This document shows, one piece after another, positions 30,666-37,855 of a DNA stretch of 64,000 nucleotides. A program made the position numbers and the translations under genes. How positions within the stretch are numbered: the stretch's first letter is position 1; each line of letters starts with the position of its first letter. The stretch covers positions 164,523 to 228,522 of the forward strand of contig NZ_JAETWA010000041.1 in NCBI RefSeq assembly GCF_016774335.1, given 5' to 3'. The notes beneath the pieces are model-generated. The model was not told where the DNA came from. It ran no database searches and saw nothing but the letters and a program-made list of their open reading frames with translations. This DNA comes from Luteimonas saliphila (GTDB taxonomy: Bacteria; Pseudomonadota; Gammaproteobacteria; Xanthomonadales; Xanthomonadaceae).

Positions 30666-31325
30666 GAGCGCCCTTCAGGCGCGAATGCCTCGGCAACCAC
30701 GGCGTCTCGTCGGCACCGCAGGTCGCGGCTGAAGCCGCTCCTACGGTCGGGATCCGGTGTAGGAGCGCCTTCAGGCGCGACCGCGGCAGCGGGCGAACGG
30801 GTCGAGGTGCAGCGTGCCGCGGCGGGAAACCGCACCTCCACGCCGGATCGCGTGCCTGCGTGGGGTCGCGGCTGAAGGCGCTCCTACGGTCGGGATCTGG
30901 TGTAGGAGCGCCTTCAGGCGCGACCGCGGCAGCGGGCGAACGGGTCGAGGTGCAGCGTGCCCGCGCCGGGAAGCCGCACCTCCACGCCGGATCGCGTGCC
31001 TGCGTGGGGTCGCGGCTGAAGCCGCTCCTACGGTCGGGATCTGGTGTAGGAGCGCCTCCAGGCGCGACCGCGGCAGCGGGCGAACGGGTCGAGGTGCAGC
31101 GTGCCCGCGCCGTGAAGCCGCACCTCCACGCCGGATCGCGTGCCTGCGTGGGGTCGCGGCTGAAGCCGCTCCTACGGTGGGGATCTGGTGTAGGAGCGCC
31201 TTCAGGCGCGACCGCGGCAGCCGGCGAATGGTCGAGGTGCAGCGTGCCCGCGCCGTGAAGCCGCACATCCGCACCAGGATCGAGTGCCCGCGTGGAGCCG
31301 CGGCTGGAGCCGCTCCTACGGAAGG
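30662..31325. repeat. Tandem array of 143-144 base units built from opposed REP elements
   Basis: GTAGGAGCGCC heads start at 30662, 30759, 30902, 31046 and 31190; the last three steps are 143, 144 and 144 bases. Each unit has a rightward REP, a conserved spacer (GGTCGAGGTGCAGCGTGC then CCGCACCTCCACGCCGG), then a leftward REP (GGCTGAAGCCGCTCCTAC). The final leftward copy ends in CTCCTAC at 31312-31318 and supplies the stop codon of the minus-strand methyltransferase. Open frames across it are a by-product of repetition; there is no gene in these roughly 650 bases. Confidence 0.92.
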
Positions 31326-32011
31326 CGGGCGACGATCAGCCAGTTGTTGAACGGGGTATTGCCGAACCAGGGCCGGATGTCGGCCGACAGGCCGGCGGCG
31401 TCGAAGCGGGCGCGCAGTTCCCCGACCTCCGGGTAGTGCTTGGGCCGGTCGGGCATCCAGCCGACCAGGGCTGCGAAGCGGTCGCCGGCGCGGGTGCGGC
31501 GGATGCGCGCGCCGTCGTCGTCGAGCGCGGCGCGCATCACCAGCGTCGCGCCGGGCACCAGCATCGCGATCGCCGCGTCGAGCAGCAGGGCCTGCTGCTC
31601 GCGGGTGAGGAACTGCAGCACGTCGAGGATCGCGACGCTGCCCGCGTGCGGCGGATAGCCGGCGGCCAGGTCGACCACGTCGAAGGCGACATCGTCCAGC
31701 CCGACGCGGTCGGCGATGCGGCGCGCGCGGTCGATCTTGGGTGCATCGATGTCGACGCCCAGATACGGCATCGCCTGGCCGTTGCCGCGCAATGCGTGCG
31801 CGAGCAGGCCGAGGCCGCAGCCGAGGTCGAGCAGCGGCGCGCGGCTGCCGCGCAGGGCGGCGAGCACGCCCGGGTACAGCGGGTCGGTGCGCAGCTTGGC
31901 CAGCGTGTAGTAGTAGTCGTGGCGGTTGCCGAGCGTGCGCTGCGGCAGGAACGCACGCGCAATTCCCTTTGCGGTGGCGGCGTCGAGCGGCCGCACGTCG
32001 TGGTCATCCAT
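31316..32011 (-). CDS. SAM-dependent methyltransferase (class I)
   Basis: A 231-residue protein with a Rossmann-type SAM site: LLDLGCGLGLLAHAL near residues 60-74, LGVDIDAPKIDRAR near 83, then FDVVDLAAG and ILDVLQFLTREQQALLL. The substrate is not evident. It overlaps the upstream SGNH-hydrolase gene by 8 bases, so the two are co-translated. Its stop codon is contributed by a REP element, which may mean the original carboxy end was altered by repeat insertion, although the terminal NWLIVARLP looks natural. Confidence 0.82.
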   Translation of the reverse strand: MDDHDVRPLDAATAKGIARAFLPQRTLGNRHDYYYTLAKLRTDPLYPGVLAALRGSRAPLLDLGCGLGLLAHALRGNGQAMPYLGVDIDAPKIDRARRIADRVGLDDVAFDVVDLAAGYPPHAGSVAILDVLQFLTREQQALLLDAAIAMLVPGATLVMRAALDDDGARIRRTRAGDRFAALVGWMPDRPKHYPEVGELRARFDAAGLSADIRPWFGNTPFNNWLIVARLP

Positions 32012-32660
32012 GCGCGGACAGTAACCGACGCGCGACCGGCAGCGCCAGCCGCGCCCACTGCGCGTACATCGCGGCCGACGGGTGGAGGCCGTCGTCGGCG
32101 AGCATCTCCAACTCGCCGCCGCGCTCGCGGCTGACCGGCGCGATGTCGACGAAGGCGATGCCGCGGGCGGCGCAGGCGTCCGCCGCGGCCGCGTTGAAGG
32201 CGTCGAGGTCGCGTGCGATCGCGTCGCGGTCGCGGCCGGACTGGATCGCGAACGGGGTCACGCCCCAGTCCGGGATCGCCAGCGCCAGCACGCGCCCGGC
32301 GCGGCCCCCGGCGTATCCGGTCGCACGCGCGAGCAGGGAACCGAACTGCGCAAGGAATTCCTCGACGCTGCGGCCGCGGTACTGGTTGTTCACCCCGATC
32401 AGCAGCGAGACGAGGTCGAACGTGGTCGGCGGCTGCGCGGCGTCGATCGCCGCGTCGAGCTCGTCGGTGGTCCAGCCGGTGGCGGCGACGACGAGCGGGT
32501 CGGCGAGCGCGATGCCGTCGTTGCGCAGTGCGCGCGCCAGCTGCACCGGCCAGCGACCGGTCTCGTCGATGCCCTCGCCGATGGTGTAGCTGTCGCCCAA
32601 TGCGAGATATCGCAGCGGCGCGGCATCCCGGGTCTGCGGGGAAGCTGGCTGATCGATCAT
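32004..32660 (-). CDS. SGNH/GDSL-family hydrolase
   Basis: A 218-residue esterase-type hydrolase without a signal peptide. Block I is LALGDSYTIGEG (nucleophile Ser24), block III LLIGVNNQYRG (Gly-x-Asn), and block V DDGLHPSAAMY (Asp-x-x-His) near residue 190. The family hydrolyses acyl or acetyl esters of lipids or glycans. It is coupled by overlap to the methyltransferase, suggesting linked roles in modifying a small molecule or envelope component, but the substrate is unknown. Confidence 0.85.
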   Translation of the reverse strand: MIDQPASPQTRDAAPLRYLALGDSYTIGEGIDETGRWPVQLARALRNDGIALADPLVVAATGWTTDELDAAIDAAQPPTTFDLVSLLIGVNNQYRGRSVEEFLAQFGSLLARATGYAGGRAGRVLALAIPDWGVTPFAIQSGRDRDAIARDLDAFNAAAADACAARGIAFVDIAPVSRERGGELEMLADDGLHPSAAMYAQWARLALPVARRLLSAHG

Positions 32661-32817
32661 GCGGGAAGCCGGTCGGTCGGGTGCATCCCACCCCGGTCTG
32701 GCGGGAGTGGCTACGGACCGCGATTGTAGCGTCGGCCGGAATCCGGCCGTCCGCCGCTCGAAGCTGTCCTTGCGCGCCCGCCAACCCGATCAGGCACGGC
32801 GAGCCCGAAGAGAGACG

Positions 32818-32995
32818 ATGCTGCCGGGCCCTCACCCCAACCCTCTCCCGCGAGCGGGAGAGGGAGCCGGGCGCGGGAGTCTTTCTCCCTTACCCCGCTT
32901 CGCGGGAGAAGTGCCCGAAATCTGTCTCCCTTCATCCGCTTCGCGGGGAAAGGCGCTCGAAGTCTGTCTTCCTTCCCCGCTTCGCGGGAGAAGTG
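32818..32995. repeat. Hairpin-forming CTCTCCCGC repeat cluster
   Basis: The 393-base gap between the SGNH-hydrolase and alaA genes has no gene. It holds a perfect 11-base hairpin CCCTCTCCCGC-GA-GCGGGAGAGGG at 32841-32864, followed by three related units (near 32883, 32925 and 32967). Each combines a CTCCCTT-like head with a CCGCTTCGCGG hairpin, at about 42-base steps. This is a third intergenic repeat family, distinct from both REP types here. Confidence 0.8.
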
Positions 32996-33053
32996 ACCGG
33001 AGGCGGATGGGGGCGTGCCGTCAGGCGCGTTGCCGCGACACCGCGCACCCGCC

Positions 33054-34322
33054 TCACGCCGCCGGCCGCGCCTTCTTCTTCAACGGCACCACCCGTGCAT
33101 GGGCCTGTGCGCGTCGCTCGAGCACGCGGTCGATGCGCGCGAACACCTCGCGCACCACGTCCGGCTGCGGCAGCAGGGTGACCCGGAAATGGTTGCGGTA
33201 GGGCACGTTGAAACTCGCGCCGGGCACGATCAGCACGTCCTCGCCCTCCAGCATCTCCAGCGCGAAGGCGTGGTCGTCGAAGCCCTGCGCGGCATCGCCG
33301 ACGACGCCCGGGAACGCGTACAGCGCGCCCGCCGGCGCCACCAGCTTCAGGTGCGCGCTGGCCTCGCAGGCCTCGATCACCGCGCGTCGCGATTCGTAAA
33401 GGCGCCCGCCCGGCTGGCACAGCGGGGTGATGGTGTCGGCACCGGTGAGCGCGGCCTCGATCGCGAACTGCCCCGGCACGTTCGCGCACAACCGCAGCGC
33501 GCCGAGCAGGTCCATCGCGTGGCGGAACTCGGCACTGCGCTTCGGATCGCCCGACAGCACCGCCCAGCCCACGCGCCAGCCGCAGGCGCGGTGCACCTTC
33601 GATAGGCCACCGAACGACAGGCACGGCACGTCGCCCGCGATCGGCGCGACCGGCACGAACGCGTGGTCGTCGTAGAGGATGCTGTCGTAGATCTCGTCGC
33701 ACAGCAGCAGCAGGTTGTGCCGGGCCGCGATCGCGACGATGCGCTCGAGCAGCTCGCGCGGATAGTTCGCGCCGGTCGGGTTGTTCGGATTGATCAGCAC
33801 GATCGCGCGGGTGCGCGCCGACACCAGCGCCTCGATCTCCACCGGATCGGGCAGGAAGCCGTTGCCCTCGTGGCAGCGGTAGAACACCGGCCGGCCATCG
33901 TTGAGGATCGTCGCCGCGGACCACAGCGGGTAGTCCGGCGAGGGCACCAGGACCTCGTCGCCGGGATTGAGCAGGGCGCGCAGCGAGATGTCGATCAGCT
34001 CGCTGACGCCATTGCCGACGAACACGCGCTCTGGCGAGGCGTAAGGCGTGCCGCGCGAGACGTGGTGCGCGGCGATCGCCTCGCGCGCCTCCGGCAGGCC
34101 CTGCTGGTGGGTGTAGGGATCGGTTTCGTGGATGTGGTCGGCGATCGCGCGCTGCAGGTGCTCGGGCGCACGGAATCCGAACGCGCCCGGGTTGCCGATG
34201 TTGAGCTTGATCAGGGTGCGGCCCTGGGTCTCGAGCTCGCGGGCGCGCCGGGCCAGTTCGCCGCGGATCTCGTAGCGGACTTCGGACAGGCGTTCGCGGG
34301 TGGGCAGGCTCGGGGCGGACAT
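33054..34322 (-). CDS. alaA: Alanine-type aminotransferase (PLP-dependent, AlaA-like)
   Basis: A 422-residue fold-type I aminotransferase that tracks E. coli AlaA: VRYEIRGELARRARELE, LIKLNIGNPGAFGF near 38-51, VFVGNGVSELI, VPSPDYPLWSAA, INPNNPTGA, LCDEIYDSILYDD and the PLP-lysine segment FGGLSKVHRACGWR. The carboxy end carries FRVTLLP. It should interconvert pyruvate and glutamate with alanine and 2-oxoglutarate. A basic tail (VVPLKKKARPAA) extends beyond the usual end. ATG 34322 is supported by similarity beginning at once. It diverges from rsgA. Confidence 0.88.
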   Translation of the reverse strand: MSAPSLPTRERLSEVRYEIRGELARRARELETQGRTLIKLNIGNPGAFGFRAPEHLQRAIADHIHETDPYTHQQGLPEAREAIAAHHVSRGTPYASPERVFVGNGVSELIDISLRALLNPGDEVLVPSPDYPLWSAATILNDGRPVFYRCHEGNGFLPDPVEIEALVSARTRAIVLINPNNPTGANYPRELLERIVAIAARHNLLLLCDEIYDSILYDDHAFVPVAPIAGDVPCLSFGGLSKVHRACGWRVGWAVLSGDPKRSAEFRHAMDLLGALRLCANVPGQFAIEAALTGADTITPLCQPGGRLYESRRAVIEACEASAHLKLVAPAGALYAFPGVVGDAAQGFDDHAFALEMLEGEDVLIVPGASFNVPYRNHFRVTLLPQPDVVREVFARIDRVLERRAQAHARVVPLKKKARPAA

Positions 34323-34564
34323 GGCACGGCACGTGGGCGGCGGCAGGCCGCGAAACCGCGGATCATACGCCGTCGTGCGGTTCCGGGGCGCTTGGCGCCG
34401 CATTCCGTGACCGCGCGCCCCGCTCGTGTGGCGGCGACCGGCTCGTGGCGTTCAGGAGCGCGCGTCGCCCACCGGCTGCCGGCGCCATGCCGGGCTGCAG
34501 TCCGCTTCCGCCGGAAAATCCGGGCCGGCGTGCCTGCCTGTCACGCCAATCCGCGGCCCACGCC

Positions 34565-34572
34565 CTAGAATC
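34565..34572 (+). promoter_or_regulatory. CTAGAATC -10-like element upstream of rsgA
   Basis: CTAGAATC (TAGAAT core) also occurs just before maeB and aceE. At this spacing, transcription would begin close to the ATG at 34578, which opens an eight-codon frame ending where the rsgA frame starts. Confidence 0.45.
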
Positions 34573-34600
34573 GCGCCATGACGATCCGCCGCGCCCGCGC

Positions 34601-35737
34601 TTGATTCCCGCCGCCAACGCGCTGCGCGCGATCGGCTGGCCGTGGGTCGGCGCGCCCGGGCCGGGCCCCTGGGCGGACGCGATGGCGGCGCATCCGCAGG
34701 CGCGGCCGGCGCGGGTGATCGAGCAGCACCGCTCCGGCTACGTGGTTGCGGACGCAACCGACAGCGCGTTTCCCGTGGAATCGCTGCCGGAGTGGCAACG
34801 CCCCTCGGGCTACCGCAAGGGCCGGATCGCGGCCGAAGACCGGCCGGTGGTCGGCGACTGGGTGCTGGTCGAGGAGGGCAAGCGCATCGTCGCCCTGCTG
34901 CCGCGGCGCAGCGCGATCAAGCGCGGCGTGGCCGGCGAGCACTACGGCCAGCAGCTGATCGCCGCCAACATCGACGCCATGCTCATCGTGTGCGGGCTCG
35001 ACGGCGACTTCAACCCGCGAAGGATCGAGCGCTACCTGCTGCTGGTGCAGGCCGAGGGCGTGGCGCCGGTGGTGGTGCTGACCAAGGCCGACCTGCCCGG
35101 CGCCGACGTCGACGCCGCGCTCGCCGCGCTCGCCGGCATCGCCACGCAGCACGCGTCCACCACCGGTTCGGCCAACGCGGCGGTGGTGGTGATCAACGCC
35201 AAGGACCCGGTCAGCGTCGCCGCGCTCGACCCCTGGCTGCCGCCCGGCGCGACCGCGGTGCTGGTGGGCTCGTCCGGCGCAGGCAAGTCCACGCTCACCA
35301 ACACCCTGCTCGGCGTGGAGAAGATGAAGACCGCGCAGGTGCGCGAGCACGACGCGCGCGGCCGCCACACCACCACCTATCGCGCGCTGATCGCGCTGCC
35401 GTCCGGCGCCTGCCTGATCGATACTCCGGGCATGCGCGAACTCAAGCCCACCGGCGAGGAAGCGATGGCCGACGGCGGCTTCGGCGACATCGAGGCGCTG
35501 GCGGAGCAGTGCCGGTTCCGCGACTGCCGCCATGAACGCGAACCCGGGTGCGCGCTGCGCGCCGCGGTCGAGGCCGGCACGATCGACGCCGCGCGCCTGG
35601 CCAACTACCTCAAGCTGCGCGACGAAGTGGCCGGCGCCGCCGATCGCCTGGCATCGCGACTGGCGCAGCAGGCCGAAACGCGCGGGCCGGGCAGGAAACC
35701 GGGCAAGGGTCCGGGCGACAGGTCCGGCAGGCGCTGA
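34601..35737 (+). CDS. rsgA: Ribosome small-subunit-dependent GTPase A
   Basis: A circularly permuted GTPase that assists late 30S subunit maturation. Motif order is G4 (VVLTKADL), G1/P-loop (LVGSSGAGKSTLTN), G3 (LIDTPGMREL), preceded by an OB-fold region (VIEQHRSGYVVA...VGDWVLVEEGKRIVALLPRRSAIKR) and followed by a zinc knuckle, CRFRDCRHEREPGC. The start is uncertain: similarity begins near ALRAIGWPW, no ATG is in frame nearby, and TTG 34601 overlaps the stop of an ATG-initiated octapeptide (MTIRRARA, 34578-34604) as TTGA. Either TTG is used by coupling, or one base is missing and translation starts at 34578. TTG gives 378 residues. Confidence 0.88.
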   Translation: MIPAANALRAIGWPWVGAPGPGPWADAMAAHPQARPARVIEQHRSGYVVADATDSAFPVESLPEWQRPSGYRKGRIAAEDRPVVGDWVLVEEGKRIVALLPRRSAIKRGVAGEHYGQQLIAANIDAMLIVCGLDGDFNPRRIERYLLLVQAEGVAPVVVLTKADLPGADVDAALAALAGIATQHASTTGSANAAVVVINAKDPVSVAALDPWLPPGATAVLVGSSGAGKSTLTNTLLGVEKMKTAQVREHDARGRHTTTYRALIALPSGACLIDTPGMRELKPTGEEAMADGGFGDIEALAEQCRFRDCRHEREPGCALRAAVEAGTIDAARLANYLKLRDEVAGAADRLASRLAQQAETRGPGRKPGKGPGDRSGRR

Positions 35738-35743
35738 CGCGGC

Positions 35744-36973
35744 TCATTCGCCGGTGCGCAGCGCCTCCAGCGCCGCGTCCAGCGCCGGGTCGCGGCCTTC
35801 GCGCACGGCCGGCCAGTCCGCCGCAAGCGTGAGATCCGGCGTCACGCCCACCTTCTCCAGACGTTGCCCGCCGGCCGTGGCCATCATCCACATGCCGACG
35901 TAGAGCAGTCCGCCATCGGGCAGGTTGATGCCGCGCGTGCCGACCACGGCCCCTCGCGAACGCGCGCCGATCACGCTTGCGCGACCGGTTTCCTGCAGCC
36001 GCGCCGCCAGCAGCTCGGCCGAACTCGCGGTCGCCGGACCGACCAGCACCACCAGCGGCCCGGCATACGCGTGCGCCGGGGCGGCCGCATAAATGCGGCG
36101 ATCCAGCCGGCGCCCTTCCAGCACCATGAAGTCCTGTCGCTGCGGGTGGAAATGCGCGTGCGCCAGCGCCGCGAAATGGGTCAGGCCGCCGCCGTTGCGA
36201 CGCAGGTCAAGGATCAGGCCGCGCGGCGGCGCAGTGGACAGTCGTTCCATTTCGCGCGCGAGCCAGTCGTGCGTGGCGCGGTCGAAATCGTCGAAGCGCA
36301 GGTAGGCGATGTCGTCGTCGAGCCGCCGCGATTCGCGCCGCGGCAACGGCGACATCGCCTGCGCGACGAGTTCGATGCTGCGCGTGCCGCCGTCGTCGTC
36401 GACGAATTCCAGGCGGGCGACGTGCCCTTCGGCCGGCGGCGGCGACACGGCCACCGGCTGCCCCTCGATCGACGCCAGCTGCCAGCCCGGCAGCACGCCG
36501 GCGCGGGCCGCGGGGCTGTCCGCGCGCACCAGCGAGACCACGAACGCCTCGCCGATTTCGGTCAGCACCAGGCCGTAGCTGGCGCGCGACTGTCCTTGGC
36601 GCCGCGCCGCCGCGCGCTCGCGCTCGGTCGGGGACAGGGCGTAGGTGTGGTCGTCGTCGAGCGTGTCGAGCAGTTCCTCGATCCGCGCATGCAGCCCGGA
36701 CTCGTCGGCCTGTGCCATCGCGCCGTCGCGGCGCGCTGCGGCGTCGGCGGCGAAGCCCGCGCGATCGAAATCCCCGCGGTAGAACAGCCGGCCGACGTGG
36801 TCCACCACGGCGTCGTACACCCGTGCATTGAGGGCGACGCGCTCGGGCGATCCGTCCGGCGGCTGCACGGCCGGTGGCGGCTGGTCGTGCTGGCTGGCGT
36901 GTTCGTAGGGAATGCTCGCGCAGCCGGCGAGCAGCAGCACGGTCGCGAGCGCGGCGAGACGGAGGCGGCGCAT
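35744..36973 (-). CDS. S41-family peptidase-like lipoprotein
   Basis: A 409-residue protein with lipobox VLLLAGC (Cys18). It has a helical amino region ending in DTLDDDHTYALS, a PDZ-like segment (LVRADSPAARAGVLPGWQLASIEG, near 150-173) and the tail-specific-protease core (DIAYLRFDDF, RGLILDLRRNGGG, GPLVVLVGPATASSAELLAARLQ). The nucleophile Ser in TASSAE is present. At the place where S41 enzymes usually carry the catalytic lysine (G-x-x-S-F-G-K), it reads GARSRGAVVG, with no lysine. It may use another base or be inactive. It converges with rsgA, 6 bases apart. Confidence 0.82.
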   Translation of the reverse strand: MRRLRLAALATVLLLAGCASIPYEHASQHDQPPPAVQPPDGSPERVALNARVYDAVVDHVGRLFYRGDFDRAGFAADAAARRDGAMAQADESGLHARIEELLDTLDDDHTYALSPTERERAAARRQGQSRASYGLVLTEIGEAFVVSLVRADSPAARAGVLPGWQLASIEGQPVAVSPPPAEGHVARLEFVDDDGGTRSIELVAQAMSPLPRRESRRLDDDIAYLRFDDFDRATHDWLAREMERLSTAPPRGLILDLRRNGGGLTHFAALAHAHFHPQRQDFMVLEGRRLDRRIYAAAPAHAYAGPLVVLVGPATASSAELLAARLQETGRASVIGARSRGAVVGTRGINLPDGGLLYVGMWMMATAGGQRLEKVGVTPDLTLAADWPAVREGRDPALDAALEALRTGE

Positions 36974-37099
36974 GCGCCGAGGTTAGGCGATCGCCTGGAG
37001 GCGGTCGAGGCGCTCCGGGGGCGACCCCGGGGGAGTTCCCGGGTGGCATAGCCGGAAGGTGTTAGTGCCGGAACCCGGGGCGATGGCAGACTGGCGACG

Positions 37100-37738
37100 A
37101 TGTCCTCCCCCCTGATCCTCGTCGCCGACGACCATCCGTTGTTCCGCGCGGCGGTCCTGCACGCGCTGCGTACGGCGATGCCGCAGGCCGGCGTGGTGGA
37201 GGCGGCGAGCGCACCGTCGCTGGGGCAGGCGCTGGTCGCCCATCCCCATGCGGACCTGGTGCTGCTCGACCTGATGATGCCCGGGGCGCGCGGCTTTTCG
37301 GCCCTGCTGCACGTGCGCGGCGAACATCCGCAGGTGCCGGTGGTGGTGATCTCCTCCAACGACCATCCGCGCGTGATCCGCCGCGCGCAGCAGTTCGGCG
37401 CGGCGGGGTTCATCCCCAAGTCGGCGCCGGCCGAGGCGATCGGCGAGGCGGTGGCGGCGGTGCTCGAAGGCGGCACCTGGTTCCCGCCGATGGCGGCCGA
37501 ACGCTCCGAGGCCGACGCGGCGCTGGCGGCGAAACTCGCACAGCTCACGCCGCAGCAGTTCCGGGTGCTGCTGTGCCTGGCCGACGGCCTGCTCAACAAG
37601 CAGATCGCGCACGAGCTCGGGCTGGCGGAGAACACGGTGAAGGTGCACGTCACCGCGATCCTGAAGAAGCTCGACTGCTACAGCCGCACCCAGGCGGCGG
37701 TGCTGGTGAAGGGGCTGGAGCCGGAAAGCGTCGCCTGA
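37100..37738 (+). CDS. LuxR/NarL-type response regulator
   Basis: A 212-residue two-domain regulator. The receiver (residues 1-125) has the acidic pair in VADDHPLF, the phosphoacceptor in VLLDLMMPG and the conserved Lys in FIPKSAP. The carboxy LuxR HTH is LTPQQFRVLLCLADGLLNKQIAHELGLAENTVKVHVTAILKKL. It converges on the hybrid sensor kinase gene, whose far side borders dctA; the natural reading is that kinase and regulator form one pathway, possibly controlling dctA, but this is inference. Confidence 0.9.
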   Translation: MSSPLILVADDHPLFRAAVLHALRTAMPQAGVVEAASAPSLGQALVAHPHADLVLLDLMMPGARGFSALLHVRGEHPQVPVVVISSNDHPRVIRRAQQFGAAGFIPKSAPAEAIGEAVAAVLEGGTWFPPMAAERSEADAALAAKLAQLTPQQFRVLLCLADGLLNKQIAHELGLAENTVKVHVTAILKKLDCYSRTQAAVLVKGLEPESVA

Positions 37739-37855
37739 GCGGCCCGCTCGCCGCGGGCGTGCCGGCGCATCCGTGGCCATGCCTCCTGCGCCGGCGATGC
37801 GCACGGGTCGCCTGGTGCGCGGATTCGTGCGTGGAGCAACGCCCGCGGGCGCACG

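Noticed and set aside
30373..31274. Minus-strand frames of 167-297 residues through the REP array
   Set aside because: The translated sequence simply repeats the REP (RLKALLHQIPTVGAASAATPRR type) and has no start context; it is not a gene.
30662..31325. Possible CRISPR array (regular repeats at 30.7-31.3 kb)
   Set aside because: The period is about 144 bases and the whole unit, including the would-be spacer, is repeated; there are no unique spacers and no cas genes. It is a REP-doublet minisatellite.
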